This document shows, in pieces, positions 8,764 through 17,070 of a stretch of 64,000 nt of DNA. The DNA lies in NCBI RefSeq assembly GCF_002915175.1, contig NZ_NXEJ01000008.1:283096-347095 (forward strand), in the 5' to 3' direction. Positions within the stretch are counted from its first letter, which is position 1; each line of letters begins with the position of its first letter. The translations under genes and the position numbers were made by a program. The notes beneath the pieces were generated by a model that did not search any database, was not told the origin of the DNA, and worked only from the letters and a program-made list of their open reading frames with translations. This stretch comes from Agrobacterium rosae (GTDB lineage: Bacteria; Pseudomonadota; Alphaproteobacteria; Rhizobiales; Rhizobiaceae).

Positions 8764-10611
8764 TTATTCGGCAACGTCCATCACGAGGCCTTTCGTCAGC
8801 TCCAGCGCCTGCTGCTCGAACAGGCCGCGATAGATGCCGCCCTTCTTCTGGATGAGGCTGACATGCGTGCCCTCTTCCGCAATCGTGCCGTGGCTGAACA
8901 CTAGGAGACGGTCGAGCGAGCGGACGGTTGAGAGACGGTGTGCCACGACCAGCGTCGTGCGCCCCTGCATCAACCGTTCCATCGCATGCTGGATCAGCAT
9001 TTCAGATTCCGAATCCAGGCTGGACGTCGCTTCATCGAGAATGAGCACGGGCGCATCTGCCAGAAACGCCCGGGCAATGGCGATACGCTGACGCTCTCCA
9101 CCCGAAAGTTTCACGCCACGTTCACCCACCAGCGTGCCATAACCCTTCGGCAGGGCGGTGATGAAGCCGTGCGCGCTGGCAAGCTTCGCCGCATTCTCGA
9201 TTTCGCTCTGCGTGGCGTTTGGCCTTGCATAGGCAATGTTTTCCGCCAGCGACCGGTGAAACAGGATCGGTTCCTGCTGCACGATGGCAATCTGCTGGCG
9301 CAGCGACGCCTGCGACACCTGCGAAATATCCTGCCCATCAATGCGGATAGAGCCGTGGCTGACATCATGCAGCCGCTGGATCAACTTGATGAAGGTCGTC
9401 TTGCCCGAACCGGAATGGCCGACAAGTCCCACCCGCTCACCCGGTTTGATGGTGACGGAAAAATCCTTGTAAAGCGGCGCGAGATGTTTGCCGTAATGGA
9501 AGCTCACCCGGTCGAACTCGATTTTTCCTTCATTGATGACAAGCGTCTTTGCGTTTGGCACATCGTCAATGCCAAGCGGCTGCGAATGGATGGAGACGAG
9601 CTCCTCCATATCGTTCACCGACCGCTGCAGGTTGCGGATATGCATGCCGATTTCGCGCAGGTAGCCTTGCAGGATGAAAAACGCCGTTAGAACGAAGGTG
9701 ATATCACCCGCGTTGGCTTTGCCGCTGGCCCAGAGCAACAGCGCAAGGCCGACCACGCCTGCCCGCATGATGCTGAGCAGGCCAGCCTGCAACGTGCCGT
9801 TGATGGTGCCGCGCGTCCAAGTCCGCCGTGTCCGGTCCTGCCACTTGCCCATGACGCGCGTCAGCCGGCTGTCTTCCCGCTCTTCCGCGCCGAAGGCTTT
9901 CACCACGGCATTGCAGGTCACGGCATCGGCCAGGGAGCCGCCGAGCTTGGTATCCCAGGCGTTGGCAAGACTTGCCATGGGCGCGACATAGCCAAGCGCC
10001 ATGCACACCGTGATGGCGACGAAAAGCAAGGAGCCCAGCCCGACAAGTAGGCCCATCATCGGCCAGTACCACGTCATCAGAACAGTCGATCCGATGAGCA
10101 TAATGACCGACGGAAACAGCGCGACGAACACCGTGTCGTTCAACAGATCCAGCGCCCACATGCCGCGCGTGACCTTGCGAACCGTCGAGCCGGCAAAGCT
10201 GTTGGCATGCCAATCCGAAGAGAAACGCTGGATGCGGTGAAACGAATCCGCAGCGATATCCGTCATGGACCGCAGCGTGAAACTGATGATCGTCATGAAG
10301 GTGGCGTGCCGCAAAATGACGGCCAACACGGCAAGACCCATGAGCCAACAGAATGCAGTGAGCGCATTGTTCCAGACGATGGGATCGCTGGCCGTGCCGG
10401 AGACCACGGCATCCACGAGATGACCGGCAAACATTGGCGTCAACACATCGGCGAGCGTGGAAAACAGCACGGCGCACAGCATGAAAGCCACACGACCGGG
10501 TTGTTGCCGCCAATGCGCCCAACAGAAACGAAAAACGCTGCGAAACGCCTGACTTCGGCGCATTTTCAAACCAAAAGACATGAACAGCATCCGGCTGGCA
10601 GCCGGTCCCAT
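8764..10611 (-). CDS. ABC exporter, fused membrane and ATPase domains (MsbA/multidrug type)
   Basis: The 615-residue half-transporter has six membrane segments in residues about 35-320 and an ATPase domain in about 360-600. Walker A is GHSGSGKTT, the signature LSGGERQRIAIARAF, and Walker B VLILDEATSSLDSES. It should work as a homodimer in the inner membrane, exporting lipids, drugs or peptides; the substrate cannot be told. The start is uncertain: the ATG at 10611 has no clear ribosome site, and other ATGs follow at 10590 and 10563. Its long leader holds a 15-codon ORF and competing hairpins, which suggests induction by a compound that affects ribosomes (see the leader entries). Confidence 0.87.
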   Translation of the reverse strand: MGPAASRMLFMSFGLKMRRSQAFRSVFRFCWAHWRQQPGRVAFMLCAVLFSTLADVLTPMFAGHLVDAVVSGTASDPIVWNNALTAFCWLMGLAVLAVILRHATFMTIISFTLRSMTDIAADSFHRIQRFSSDWHANSFAGSTVRKVTRGMWALDLLNDTVFVALFPSVIMLIGSTVLMTWYWPMMGLLVGLGSLLFVAITVCMALGYVAPMASLANAWDTKLGGSLADAVTCNAVVKAFGAEEREDSRLTRVMGKWQDRTRRTWTRGTINGTLQAGLLSIMRAGVVGLALLLWASGKANAGDITFVLTAFFILQGYLREIGMHIRNLQRSVNDMEELVSIHSQPLGIDDVPNAKTLVINEGKIEFDRVSFHYGKHLAPLYKDFSVTIKPGERVGLVGHSGSGKTTFIKLIQRLHDVSHGSIRIDGQDISQVSQASLRQQIAIVQQEPILFHRSLAENIAYARPNATQSEIENAAKLASAHGFITALPKGYGTLVGERGVKLSGGERQRIAIARAFLADAPVLILDEATSSLDSESEMLIQHAMERLMQGRTTLVVAHRLSTVRSLDRLLVFSHGTIAEEGTHVSLIQKKGGIYRGLFEQQALELTKGLVMDVAE

Positions 10612-10680
10612 AAAAGAAGGAAAAACGGAATCCGCGCTGGATTGATGCGCGAAATAATTTGGGGAAAAACAAGAAAGAGC

Positions 10681-10750
10681 TAGCTCAGCCAGCTATTGTG
10701 TTGCGATCTCTTGATGAGAAGAGAGGCTGGGCCTCAGCCGTGATTGGCTG
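10681..10750 (-). promoter_or_regulatory. Attenuator-like set of competing hairpins in the ABC exporter leader
   Basis: On the minus strand the segment GGCTG at 10739-10735 can pair either with CAGCC just before it (10750-10746, inside the end of the leader ORF) or with CAGCC just after it (10729-10725). The second CAGCC can instead pair with a GGCTG at 10690-10686, which otherwise sits in the loop of a TAGCT/AGCTA hairpin (10681-10695). Another hairpin lies at 10707-10724 (TCTCTT/AAGAGA). A pyrimidine-rich tract with T runs follows the last hairpin (10680-10666). Mutually exclusive pairing next to a short ORF is the layout of a transcription or translation attenuator. This is read by eye, not folded. 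Confidence 0.6.
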
Positions 10751-10781
10751 ATGCCACCGGGGAGTTAGAAAAATATGCCAT
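10734..10781 (-). CDS. Putative 15-residue leader peptide upstream of the ABC exporter
   Basis: The ORF encodes MAYFSNSPVASANHG and has a near-perfect Shine-Dalgarno (GAGGGAGG, about 10796-10789) with a 7-base spacer. This is much better than any ribosome site of the exporter itself, whose start lies about 120 bases downstream on the same strand. The stop codon sits inside the first of several competing hairpins. The peptide resembles no family I can name. A ribosome-stalling leader controlling the exporter is inferred from layout only. Confidence 0.55.
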   Translation of the reverse strand: MAYFSNSPVASANHG

Positions 10782-11096
10782 CAAATACCTCCCTCGTTAA
10801 CGTTGATGGGGACATCGTATGCATCTTAAATCAAAAGACCAGCCCATTTTTTATTCAGATGCAACTAAACCTCTGGCTGCGGCAGAGTTGCCACAGGTAG
10901 CGCCGACGGTGGCGGTATGGGCCGGCACGCCCCTCCCCATTTCCGCGTAAAAAACTGGCATTGCAAAGTCATTGTCCCCATATGCCAAAAGAAGAATTTT
11001 TCTCCTCTCCATCGCGCCTTTTGTGGATGATTATTTGGCGACTTTGCACGCGCGACAAGAGAAAATCAGATTCTAACCTTATGCTTGGAGCATGCC
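10782..11096. other. Divergent intergenic region, exporter leader and peroxiredoxin gene
   Basis: The stretch should hold the promoter of the leader/exporter transcript (minus) and of the peroxiredoxin gene (plus). No further ORF with a good ribosome site and no certain operator was seen. Confidence 0.5.
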
Positions 11097-11756
11097 ATGA
11101 CGTTGCGTATCAACCAGACCGCCCCGGATTTTACCGCCGATACAACCCAGGGGTCGATCAGCTTTCATGAGTGGATCGGCGATAGCTGGGCTGTCCTGTT
11201 TTCTCACCCCAAGAACTTCACGCCGGTCTGCACCACGGAACTGGGCGCGATGGCGGGCCTCGATGGCGAGTTCAAGAAGCGCAATGTGAAGGTCATCGGC
11301 ATTTCGGTCGATCCGGTGGAAAGCCACTCCAAGTGGAAGCAGGACATCCAGACCGCAACCGGCTTCGAGGTTGCCTATCCGCTGATCGGCGACAAGGACC
11401 TCAAGGTCGCAAAGCTCTACGACATGCTGCCGGATGATGCGGGCGAAAGCTCCGAAGGCCGTACGCCTGCCGATAACGCGACCGTTCGCTCCGTCTACGT
11501 CATCGGCCCCGACAAGAAGATCAAGCTGATCCTCACCTACCCGATGACCACAGGCCGCAACTTCGATGAAATCCTGCGCACAATCGACTCGATCCAGCTG
11601 ACCGCCAAACACCAGGTGGCGACACCGGCGAACTGGAAGCAGGGCGAGGACGTGATTATTACGGCTGCGGTTTCGAATGAGGATGCGATTACGCGGTTTG
11701 GTTCGTTTGATACGGTGTTGCCGTATTTGCGCAAGACGAAGCAGCCGCAGGGTTGA
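11097..11756 (+). CDS. 1-Cys peroxiredoxin (Prx6 family)
   Basis: The 219-residue cytoplasmic enzyme reduces hydrogen peroxide and alkyl peroxides. The peroxidatic cysteine lies in NFTPVCTTELG near residue 45. The Prx6-type C-terminal dimerisation arm is present (NWKQGEDVII near residue 180, then a basic tail), and the YPMTTGRNFDEILR segment near residue 150 is typical. The ATG at 11097 has GGAG 6 bases upstream; a TTG four codons earlier is in frame but lies within that site. The gene appears monocistronic, divergent from the ABC exporter leader. Confidence 0.93.
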   Translation: MTLRINQTAPDFTADTTQGSISFHEWIGDSWAVLFSHPKNFTPVCTTELGAMAGLDGEFKKRNVKVIGISVDPVESHSKWKQDIQTATGFEVAYPLIGDKDLKVAKLYDMLPDDAGESSEGRTPADNATVRSVYVIGPDKKIKLILTYPMTTGRNFDEILRTIDSIQLTAKHQVATPANWKQGEDVIITAAVSNEDAITRFGSFDTVLPYLRKTKQPQG

Positions 11757-11825
11757 TGTCTCGGGGCGCACTCTGTTCTGCTTTGGTGGGCGACGTCTGA
11801 CGCACGTTCGCCAAGCGGCAGTGTT

Positions 11826-12400
11826 GCGCCCTATTCTCCACTCGGGGTGATCTAGTGGGTTCACCACACCCTCCGTCCTCATGCTGAGGTGGCGCGCAGC
11901 GCCCTCGAAGCATCCTGCCGCGTACTCCTTGGCCCGCAACCCTCGTCCTTCGAGGCTGCGGCTTCGCCTCCGCACCTCTCCTTCGACGGGCTCAGGATGA
12001 TGGATGAGGGTTGCTGTGGTGTGCGTTATTCTCCACTCCACTTGATGTAGTCGGCTAACCACACCCTCCGTCCTCATGCATCATCCTGAGCCTGTCGAAG
12101 GAGAGGTGGCGCGCAACGCCCTCGAAGCATCCTGCCGCGTACTCCTTGGCCCGCAACCCCCGTCCTTCTAGGCTGCGGCTTCGCCTCCGCGCCTCAGGAT
12201 GAGGGTTGCTACCGTTGCGCCCTATTCTTCATTCCACTTGATGCCGTCAGCTCACCACACCCTCCCCTCATGCTGAGGTGCTTTGACCGAAGGGCAAAGC
12301 CTCGAAGCATCTGCCGCGCACTCTGCCCCCAAGTCCGCAACCCTCGTCCTTCGAGGCCCCTGCGGGGCACCTCAGGATGAGGGTTGCTGCCGTTGCATCC
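11826..12400. repeat. Three tandem copies of a ~195-bp palindromic intergenic repeat
   Basis: A landmark (TATTCTCCA or TATTCTTCA) recurs at about 11832, 12027 and 12223, a period of 195-196 bp. Each unit then has CCACACCCTCC, a CCTCATG...GAGGTG arm, CCCTCGAAGCAT or GCCTCGAAGCAT, CGCAACCC and a closing CTCAGGATGAGGGTTGC, so each can fold on itself. The copies differ by small internal changes, for example an inserted CATCCTGAGCCTGTCGAAGG in the second. The element is of a kind common between genes in Rhizobiaceae. No protein-coding gene is supported in it. Confidence 0.75.
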
Positions 12401-12569
12401 GGCATCTACCGTTGCCTGAGGCAAAACAATTGCCCTCAGCCACACCTGCCCTCACTGATCCCCTCACTATCAAAAATCCCGGCCACCGCTTACGCAAGCT
12501 TCGCCGTTCACGCGGCAGCATCTGCCCGTGTCATGCTTCATTCTCAGGTCCCATAACCATTCGCAGCCA

Positions 12570-13080
12570 TGGATAGTCGGACGGGGCGCTGCAAGCTGCC
12601 TCGTTGGGTAGTACAATAATGGCACCTCACAGCGCCCCGTTCAGCTCTTTTGGCCAAACAGCAATCCACTTGCCACGGCTGGCAGAACCCGGACGGCGAA
12701 GGGGGAAACCTTGCCGGAGAACCGGTCGGACATAGTCAAGGTCCGACCCTTCCCATCCGGGTGGCGATGGCCTGTTGCCAGATCATCGCCCCGCCAGTTC
12801 AGCCACATCTGCCTTCGATTTGCTCCCGCGCCGATAATCTAGGGGCGGAAGGATCGATCCGTTTTTCGCAAGCTCTGCACCCGCCAGCCCCGGCCAAGTG
12901 CGCCCCTTGCGATCCGTCCGCACCATCTCTGGTGCGGGGCAGATGCAGCGTGTTCCTGTGTACCGCCTGACTTTCGCTTCAATCCCCATAGTCGCATTCG
13001 ACCAGAGGACGATGAGCTGTCGGTACACCCGGCGACTAGGTCGGGCATCGGGAGAATGACACCGGTCGGTCCGAAACCGG
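12570..13080. other. Gene-free block rich in strong stem-loops; possible structured RNA
   Basis: No convincing ORF is present, yet many exact stems are: GGGGCGCTG/CAGCGCCCC (about 12576-12639), ACCCGGA/TCCGGGT enclosing GTCGGAC/GTCCGAC (about 12690-12761), GGCGAT/ATCGCC (about 12763-12790), CCGCACCA/TGGTGCGG (about 12918-12937), GTGTACCG/CGGTACAC (about 12958-13027) and GACACCGG/CCGGTGTC (about 13048-13074). The density of nested, well-closed stems over 500 bp is more than chance suggests. I compared it from memory with RNase P RNA, tmRNA, 6S and SRP RNA motifs and did not find their conserved elements. The transcribed strand is unknown. Confidence 0.4.
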
Positions 13081-13345
13081 TGTCACGCTCCTCCCGTTGC
13101 CGCCGGGGAGATTGCTGCTCGACCCCGGGAGCGAAAGGTTTGCGTCACCCTTTCAACCCCAGCGCCGGTCCCGCCTCGCCGCAACGCCTTGCGGTGTATC
13201 CGAGGGCGGAACGGGGAGATTGTGCGGGTGATTCGCGCGCTGTGGAGAAAAGTGCGGGAGGTTTTTTGAGGATTTTGCGGGTTTTTGGGTAAGGTATTGA
13301 TTTGGTTGGGGAGTATTTTTAGTGGAGAGGTTGGAGGGTGCCGCT
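13081..13345. other. Gene-free stretch with strong base skew
   Basis: No gene is supported. The second half (about 13240-13330) is strongly G- and T-rich on the plus strand. Nothing else was recognised. Confidence 0.4.
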
Positions 13346-13502
13346 CACCCCCCTCTGCCCTGCCGGGCATCTCCCCCTCAGGTGGGGAGATTGGCTGGGC
13401 GCGCCGCCGTCACTTTATTCTCGACCGCTAAGAATGCCAAAAGGTCGCCACGAGCCGATCTCCCCCCTTGAGGGGGAGATGCCTGGCAAGGCAGAGGGGG
13501 GT
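13346..13502. repeat. Inverted pair of a ~46-bp intergenic repeat
   Basis: The copy at 13346-13392 (built on CCCCTCTGCCCTGCC, GGCATCTCCCCCTC, GGGGAGAT) is matched in inverse orientation by 13457-13502. Each copy also contains a short internal CTCCCC/GGGGAG hairpin. The pair lies just beyond the 3' end of iolB. Repeats of this type are frequent in rhizobial intergenic DNA. Confidence 0.75.
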
Positions 13503-13520
13503 AAGCCCCACCCAGCAACT

Positions 13521-14330
13521 TCACCCATTATCCCGCTTGAATATCCAATCATGATCCGGGTGGTTCTGGAAGCGCCATTTGCGCATCGGCCCCGCCATCA
13601 CGTTGAGATAATACATCTCATATCCGTATGGCGCACCGCAGGGATGGTGCCCCTTGGGTACCAGCACGACATCGCCATCGGAAACCGCCATGGTTTCATC
13701 CAGCGATCCATCTTCCGTAAAGACACGCTGGAAGCCGAAGCCCTGGGCGGGGTTAAGGCGGTGGTAGTAGGTTTCTTCCAGATAGGTCATGTCGGGGAAA
13801 TTGTCCTCGTCATGCCGGTGGGGCGGGTAGGATGACCAGTGGCCGGATGGGGTGAAGACTTCCGTGACGAGCAGACTATCGGCCACATCGCGGTCTTCCA
13901 TGGCAATCGGGAAAATGTAGCGGGTGTTGGCACCCTTGCCGCGTTCGCTGAGCGAAATGCCGGTGGGACCGATGATCTGCGCCTCCCTGCCCGGCTTGGC
14001 GGGTGCTGTGCAGACGCCGATGGTGCAATCGCTCGTGGCTTTGACCGACCACGAGGAACCGGCGGGAATATAGACGCAATGCGGCGGTTTGCGCTCGAAC
14101 ACGTTCATGCGGTCGCCGAGTTCGCCGAAGTTCTTGTCTTCGGATGACACTTCCGCTTTGCCTTCGACCAGCACAAGAATGACTTCCGTGTCGCCGGTTT
14201 CCTCGGCAGCGGTCTCACCCGGTTTCAGTCGATAGAGACCAAAGCCGACATAGCCCCATTCAGCACTTTGTGGTGTGATGTCGTGGACCTTGCCGGTTTT
14301 TCCGGTTGGCTTGCGAAGCAGATTGGCCAT
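13521..14330 (-). CDS. iolB: 5-deoxy-glucuronate isomerase
   Basis: The 269-residue cupin enzyme isomerises 5-deoxy-D-glucuronate to 2-deoxy-5-keto-D-gluconate in myo-inositol breakdown. Visible family segments are the N-terminal SAEWGYVGFGLYRLKPGE, ETGDTEVILVLVEG, and the metal-binding YPPHRHDEDN (near residue 165) and VLVPKGHHPCGAPYGY near residue 230. It is the last gene of the iolC-D-E-B set and follows iolE by 15 bp. AAAGGAGAC precedes its start. Confidence 0.95.
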   Translation of the reverse strand: MANLLRKPTGKTGKVHDITPQSAEWGYVGFGLYRLKPGETAAEETGDTEVILVLVEGKAEVSSEDKNFGELGDRMNVFERKPPHCVYIPAGSSWSVKATSDCTIGVCTAPAKPGREAQIIGPTGISLSERGKGANTRYIFPIAMEDRDVADSLLVTEVFTPSGHWSSYPPHRHDEDNFPDMTYLEETYYHRLNPAQGFGFQRVFTEDGSLDETMAVSDGDVVLVPKGHHPCGAPYGYEMYYLNVMAGPMRKWRFQNHPDHDWIFKRDNG

Positions 14331-14345
14331 CGTCGTCTCCTTTGA

Positions 14346-15245
14346 TCAGGCTTTATCCAGCCCGGCTTGCCTGGCGAAGTCCCGCAGGGATTTCAGACCG
14401 AGGCTTTGATATTCGAAGGGATTGCGCACATCCGGGTCCTGCTCGGCCTCGATCACCAGCCAGCCGCTGTAGCCATGTTCGGCGGCAATTTTCAGCACGG
14501 GTGGAAAATCGACGCCACCGTCCGTATCGCCGGGAACGGTGAAGACGCCGCGACGTACGCCTTCCAAGAACGAAAGCTTTTCGCTGCGCACTTGGGCTGC
14601 AATATCAGGTCGAACGTTTTTCGCGTGGATGTGGCCGACGCGCGCCATGTGCTTGCGGGCGAGACGTGCGGGATCACCGCCGCCAAATAGCGTGTGGCCA
14701 GTGTCCAGCAGCAGCTTGGTATGCGGCCCAGTATTTTCCATCAGACGGTCGATTTCGTCTTCGCTTTCGATGATGGTGCCCATGTGGTGGTGGTAGACGA
14801 GTGCGATGCCCTGCTCCGCAGCGAATGCCGCCAGTGCTTCCACGCCTTCACCAAAGTTTTTCCAGTCGGCATCGGCAAGCTTGGGGCGGTCATTGACCGG
14901 CTTTCCATCATCCCCGTGGATCGCGTTGGAGGTTTCGCAGACGATGATGACCTTGGAGCCCATCGCTTTCAGAAGATCGAGCGCAGACTGCATGGCGGCC
15001 TTTTCGTCTTCGATGGAGTTGGTCAGCAGGTTGAGCGAATGCCAGCCGGAGACGAAGCGCAGATTGCGGGGCTCCAGCACAGCTTTCAGCGCCGCGGGCT
15101 CCTGCGGGAACTTGTGACCCTTTTCGATACCGTCGAAACCGATTTTAGAGGTTTCATCCAGGCATTGTTCGAGGCTGATATGGGCGCCCAGCGTGCGGTC
15201 GTCGTCATTGCTCCAGGCAATGGGGTTGGTGCCGTAAAGGATCAT
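14346..15245 (-). CDS. iolE: Inosose dehydratase
   Basis: This 299-residue TIM-barrel enzyme (xylose isomerase-like fold) dehydrates 2-keto-myo-inositol (scyllo-inosose) to the trihydroxycyclohexanedione used by IolD. The N-terminus [15 protein letters not shown] and the segments [12 protein letters not shown] and [10 protein letters not shown] fit the family closely; metal ligands sit in the Glu/His-rich strands, including [15 protein letters not shown]. It starts one base after the iolD stop, so translation is probably coupled. Confidence 0.95.
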   Translation of the reverse strand: MILYGTNPIAWSNDDDRTLGAHISLEQCLDETSKIGFDGIEKGHKFPQEPAALKAVLEPRNLRFVSGWHSLNLLTNSIEDEKAAMQSALDLLKAMGSKVIIVCETSNAIHGDDGKPVNDRPKLADADWKNFGEGVEALAAFAAEQGIALVYHHHMGTIIESEDEIDRLMENTGPHTKLLLDTGHTLFGGGDPARLARKHMARVGHIHAKNVRPDIAAQVRSEKLSFLEGVRRGVFTVPGDTDGGVDFPPVLKIAAEHGYSGWLVIEAEQDPDVRNPFEYQSLGLKSLRDFARQAGLDKA

Positions 15246-15246
15246 C

Positions 15247-17070
15247 TCACTGTCTTTCCTTCAACGCGGCTTCGTAAGCGGCGCGTGCATTGTTGACTTC
15301 TTTCCGCTGCGAAACCTCCGGCACCGCCACATCCCACCAGTAACCACCGGCATCCGGTGTCGGATATGGGTCCGTATCGATGACGATAACGGTCGTCACC
15401 GTCGCCTCGCGCGCGGCATTCAGTGCGGTTTCGAGTTCCGCAATCGAAGAGACCTTGTGCGCATCCGCGCCCATGCTGGCGGCGTGGGCGGTAAAATCGA
15501 TGGCGATGGGGTTGGTGTGGTTGGTGTGGGCGTAGAGATTGTTGAACTCCGCGCCGCCGGTGCCCATTTGCAGCCGGTTGATGCAGCCGTAACCCCTGTT
15601 GTCGGTGATGACGAGGGTGATTTTCACGCCCATGGCGACGGCGGTGGCGAGCTCGGAATTCATCATCATATAGGAGCCATCGCCAACCATGACGATCACG
15701 TCGCGATGCGGCTCAGCCATCTTGATGCCGAGGCCACCGGCAATCTCGTAACCCATGCAGGAGAAACCGTACTCCATGTGGTAGGAGAGCGGCAGCTTGG
15801 CTTTCCACAACTGATGCAACTCGCCAGGCATGGTGCCAGCCGCGCACATAACGACGGTATTGTCGCGCGATGCGCGCTGCACAGCGCCGATGACCTGCAT
15901 GTCGGTTGGAAGGCTGTTGGCTTCGGTTGGCGCTGCGGTGACGGCGTCCGCCTTTGCGAACCATTGCTGTTTCAAGGCAGTGTCGGGTGCCTTAAAACGG
16001 TGGTTGCCCAAGGCGTTCGACAGTTTTTCCAATCCAACTTTTGCATCCGCCGTCAGGCTGATGGCATTGTGTTTGACGCTGTCATAGGGCTGGACGTTCA
16101 GCGCCAGCAGCTTACGATCCGGGTTCTTGAACAGCGCCCAGGAGCCGGTGGTGAAATCCTGAAAACGGGTGCCGATGCCAAAAACGAGATCGGTTTTTGC
16201 GGCGATGGCATTGGCGCTATCTGCACCGGTCACGCCGATAGGGCCGAAGTTCAGGTCGTGGTCCCAGGCGAGCGCTGACTTGCCCGCCTGCGTTTCGATG
16301 ACGGGAATGGCGTGCGTTTCGGCAAAGCGTTTCAGCGTTTCCGTTGCGCCGGAGAAGTGAACACCGCCACCGGCGACAATGACCGGATTTTTGGCGGCTT
16401 TCAGAGCGGCGACGGCTTCTTCAAACTCTGCAACATCGGGCTCGGGACGGCGTTGACGCCAGACTTTTTTCTCAAAGAAACTGGCAGGGTAGTCATAGGC
16501 TTCCGCCTGGACATCCTGACAAAAGGCGAGCGTCACCGGGCCGCAATCGGCGGGGTCGGTCATGGTACGCATGGCGCGTGGCAGGGCGGTCAGAAGCTGT
16601 TCGGGGCGCGTGATGCGGTCGAAATAGCGGCTGACGGGCTTGAAGCAATCATTGGCGGAAACGGTGCCGTCACCGAAATCCTCGATCTGCTGTAACACCG
16701 GATCGGGCCCGCGATTGGCGAAGACATCGCCGGGGATGAGCAGAACCGGCAAACGGTTGACATGGGCCAGTGCGGCTGCCGTCACCATGTTGGTCGCACC
16801 GGGGCCGATGGAGGATGTAACCGCCATGGCGCGGCGGCGGCCAAGCTGCTTGGCGTAGGCAATGGCGGCGTGGGCCATGGATTGCTCGTTCTGGCCGCGA
16901 TAGGTCTTCAGCTCATCGCGAATGCCGTAGAGCGCTTCACCGATACCGGCGACATTACCGTGGCCGAAAATAGCCCAGACACCGGCGATATAGGTCTCGC
17001 CAGCTTCGTTCATCTGCGTGGCCAGATAGCGCATCATCGCCTGCGCTGCCGTCAATCGTAGTGTCGTCAC
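15247..17070 (-). CDS. iolD: 3D-(3,5/4)-trihydroxycyclohexane-1,2-dione hydrolase
   Basis: This 607-residue thiamin-diphosphate enzyme opens the ring of the IolE product to give 5-deoxy-D-glucuronate. The acetolactate synthase-like fold is evident: the N-terminal part with a glutamate-rich cofactor segment, the middle domain ([22 protein letters not shown]), and the C-terminal thiamin motif [17 protein letters not shown] with its N at RGYGCI. It overlaps the end of iolC by 4 bases (ATGA type). The length is usual for the family. Confidence 0.95.
   Translation of the reverse strand: MTTLRLTAAQAMMRYLATQMNEAGETYIAGVWAIFGHGNVAGIGEALYGIRDELKTYRGQNEQSMAHAAIAYAKQLGRRRAMAVTSSIGPGATNMVTAAALAHVNRLPVLLIPGDVFANRGPDPVLQQIEDFGDGTVSANDCFKPVSRYFDRITRPEQLLTALPRAMRTMTDPADCGPVTLAFCQDVQAEAYDYPASFFEKKVWRQRRPEPDVAEFEEAVAALKAAKNPVIVAGGGVHFSGATETLKRFAETHAIPVIETQAGKSALAWDHDLNFGPIGVTGADSANAIAAKTDLVFGIGTRFQDFTTGSWALFKNPDRKLLALNVQPYDSVKHNAISLTADAKVGLEKLSNALGNHRFKAPDTALKQQWFAKADAVTAAPTEANSLPTDMQVIGAVQRASRDNTVVMCAAGTMPGELHQLWKAKLPLSYHMEYGFSCMGYEIAGGLGIKMAEPHRDVIVMVGDGSYMMMNSELATAVAMGVKITLVITDNRGYGCINRLQMGTGGAEFNNLYAHTNHTNPIAIDFTAHAASMGADAHKVSSIAELETALNAAREATVTTVIVIDTDPYPTPDAGGYWWDVAVPEVSQRKEVNNARAAYEAALKERQ

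Noticed and set aside
11079-12077. A 332-codon minus-strand open frame across the peroxiredoxin gene and the repeats
   Set aside because: Half is antisense to the peroxiredoxin gene and the other half is low-complexity translation of the palindromic repeat.
11826-12400. CRISPR array
   Set aside because: The repeats are long (~195 bp), palindromic and without unique spacers of uniform length, and no cas gene is near.
12783-13048. Short minus-strand frames in the structured block (about 70-80 codons)
   Set aside because: No ribosome site, two overlapping frames of equal merit, and rare-residue composition; stems explain the sequence better than coding.
12570-13080. Identification as RNase P RNA, tmRNA, 6S RNA or a cobalamin riboswitch
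   Set aside because: The invariant motifs I know for these (GAGGAAAGTCC of RNase P, a T-arm with GGTTC and a tag frame for tmRNA, the B12 box) were not found on either strand.
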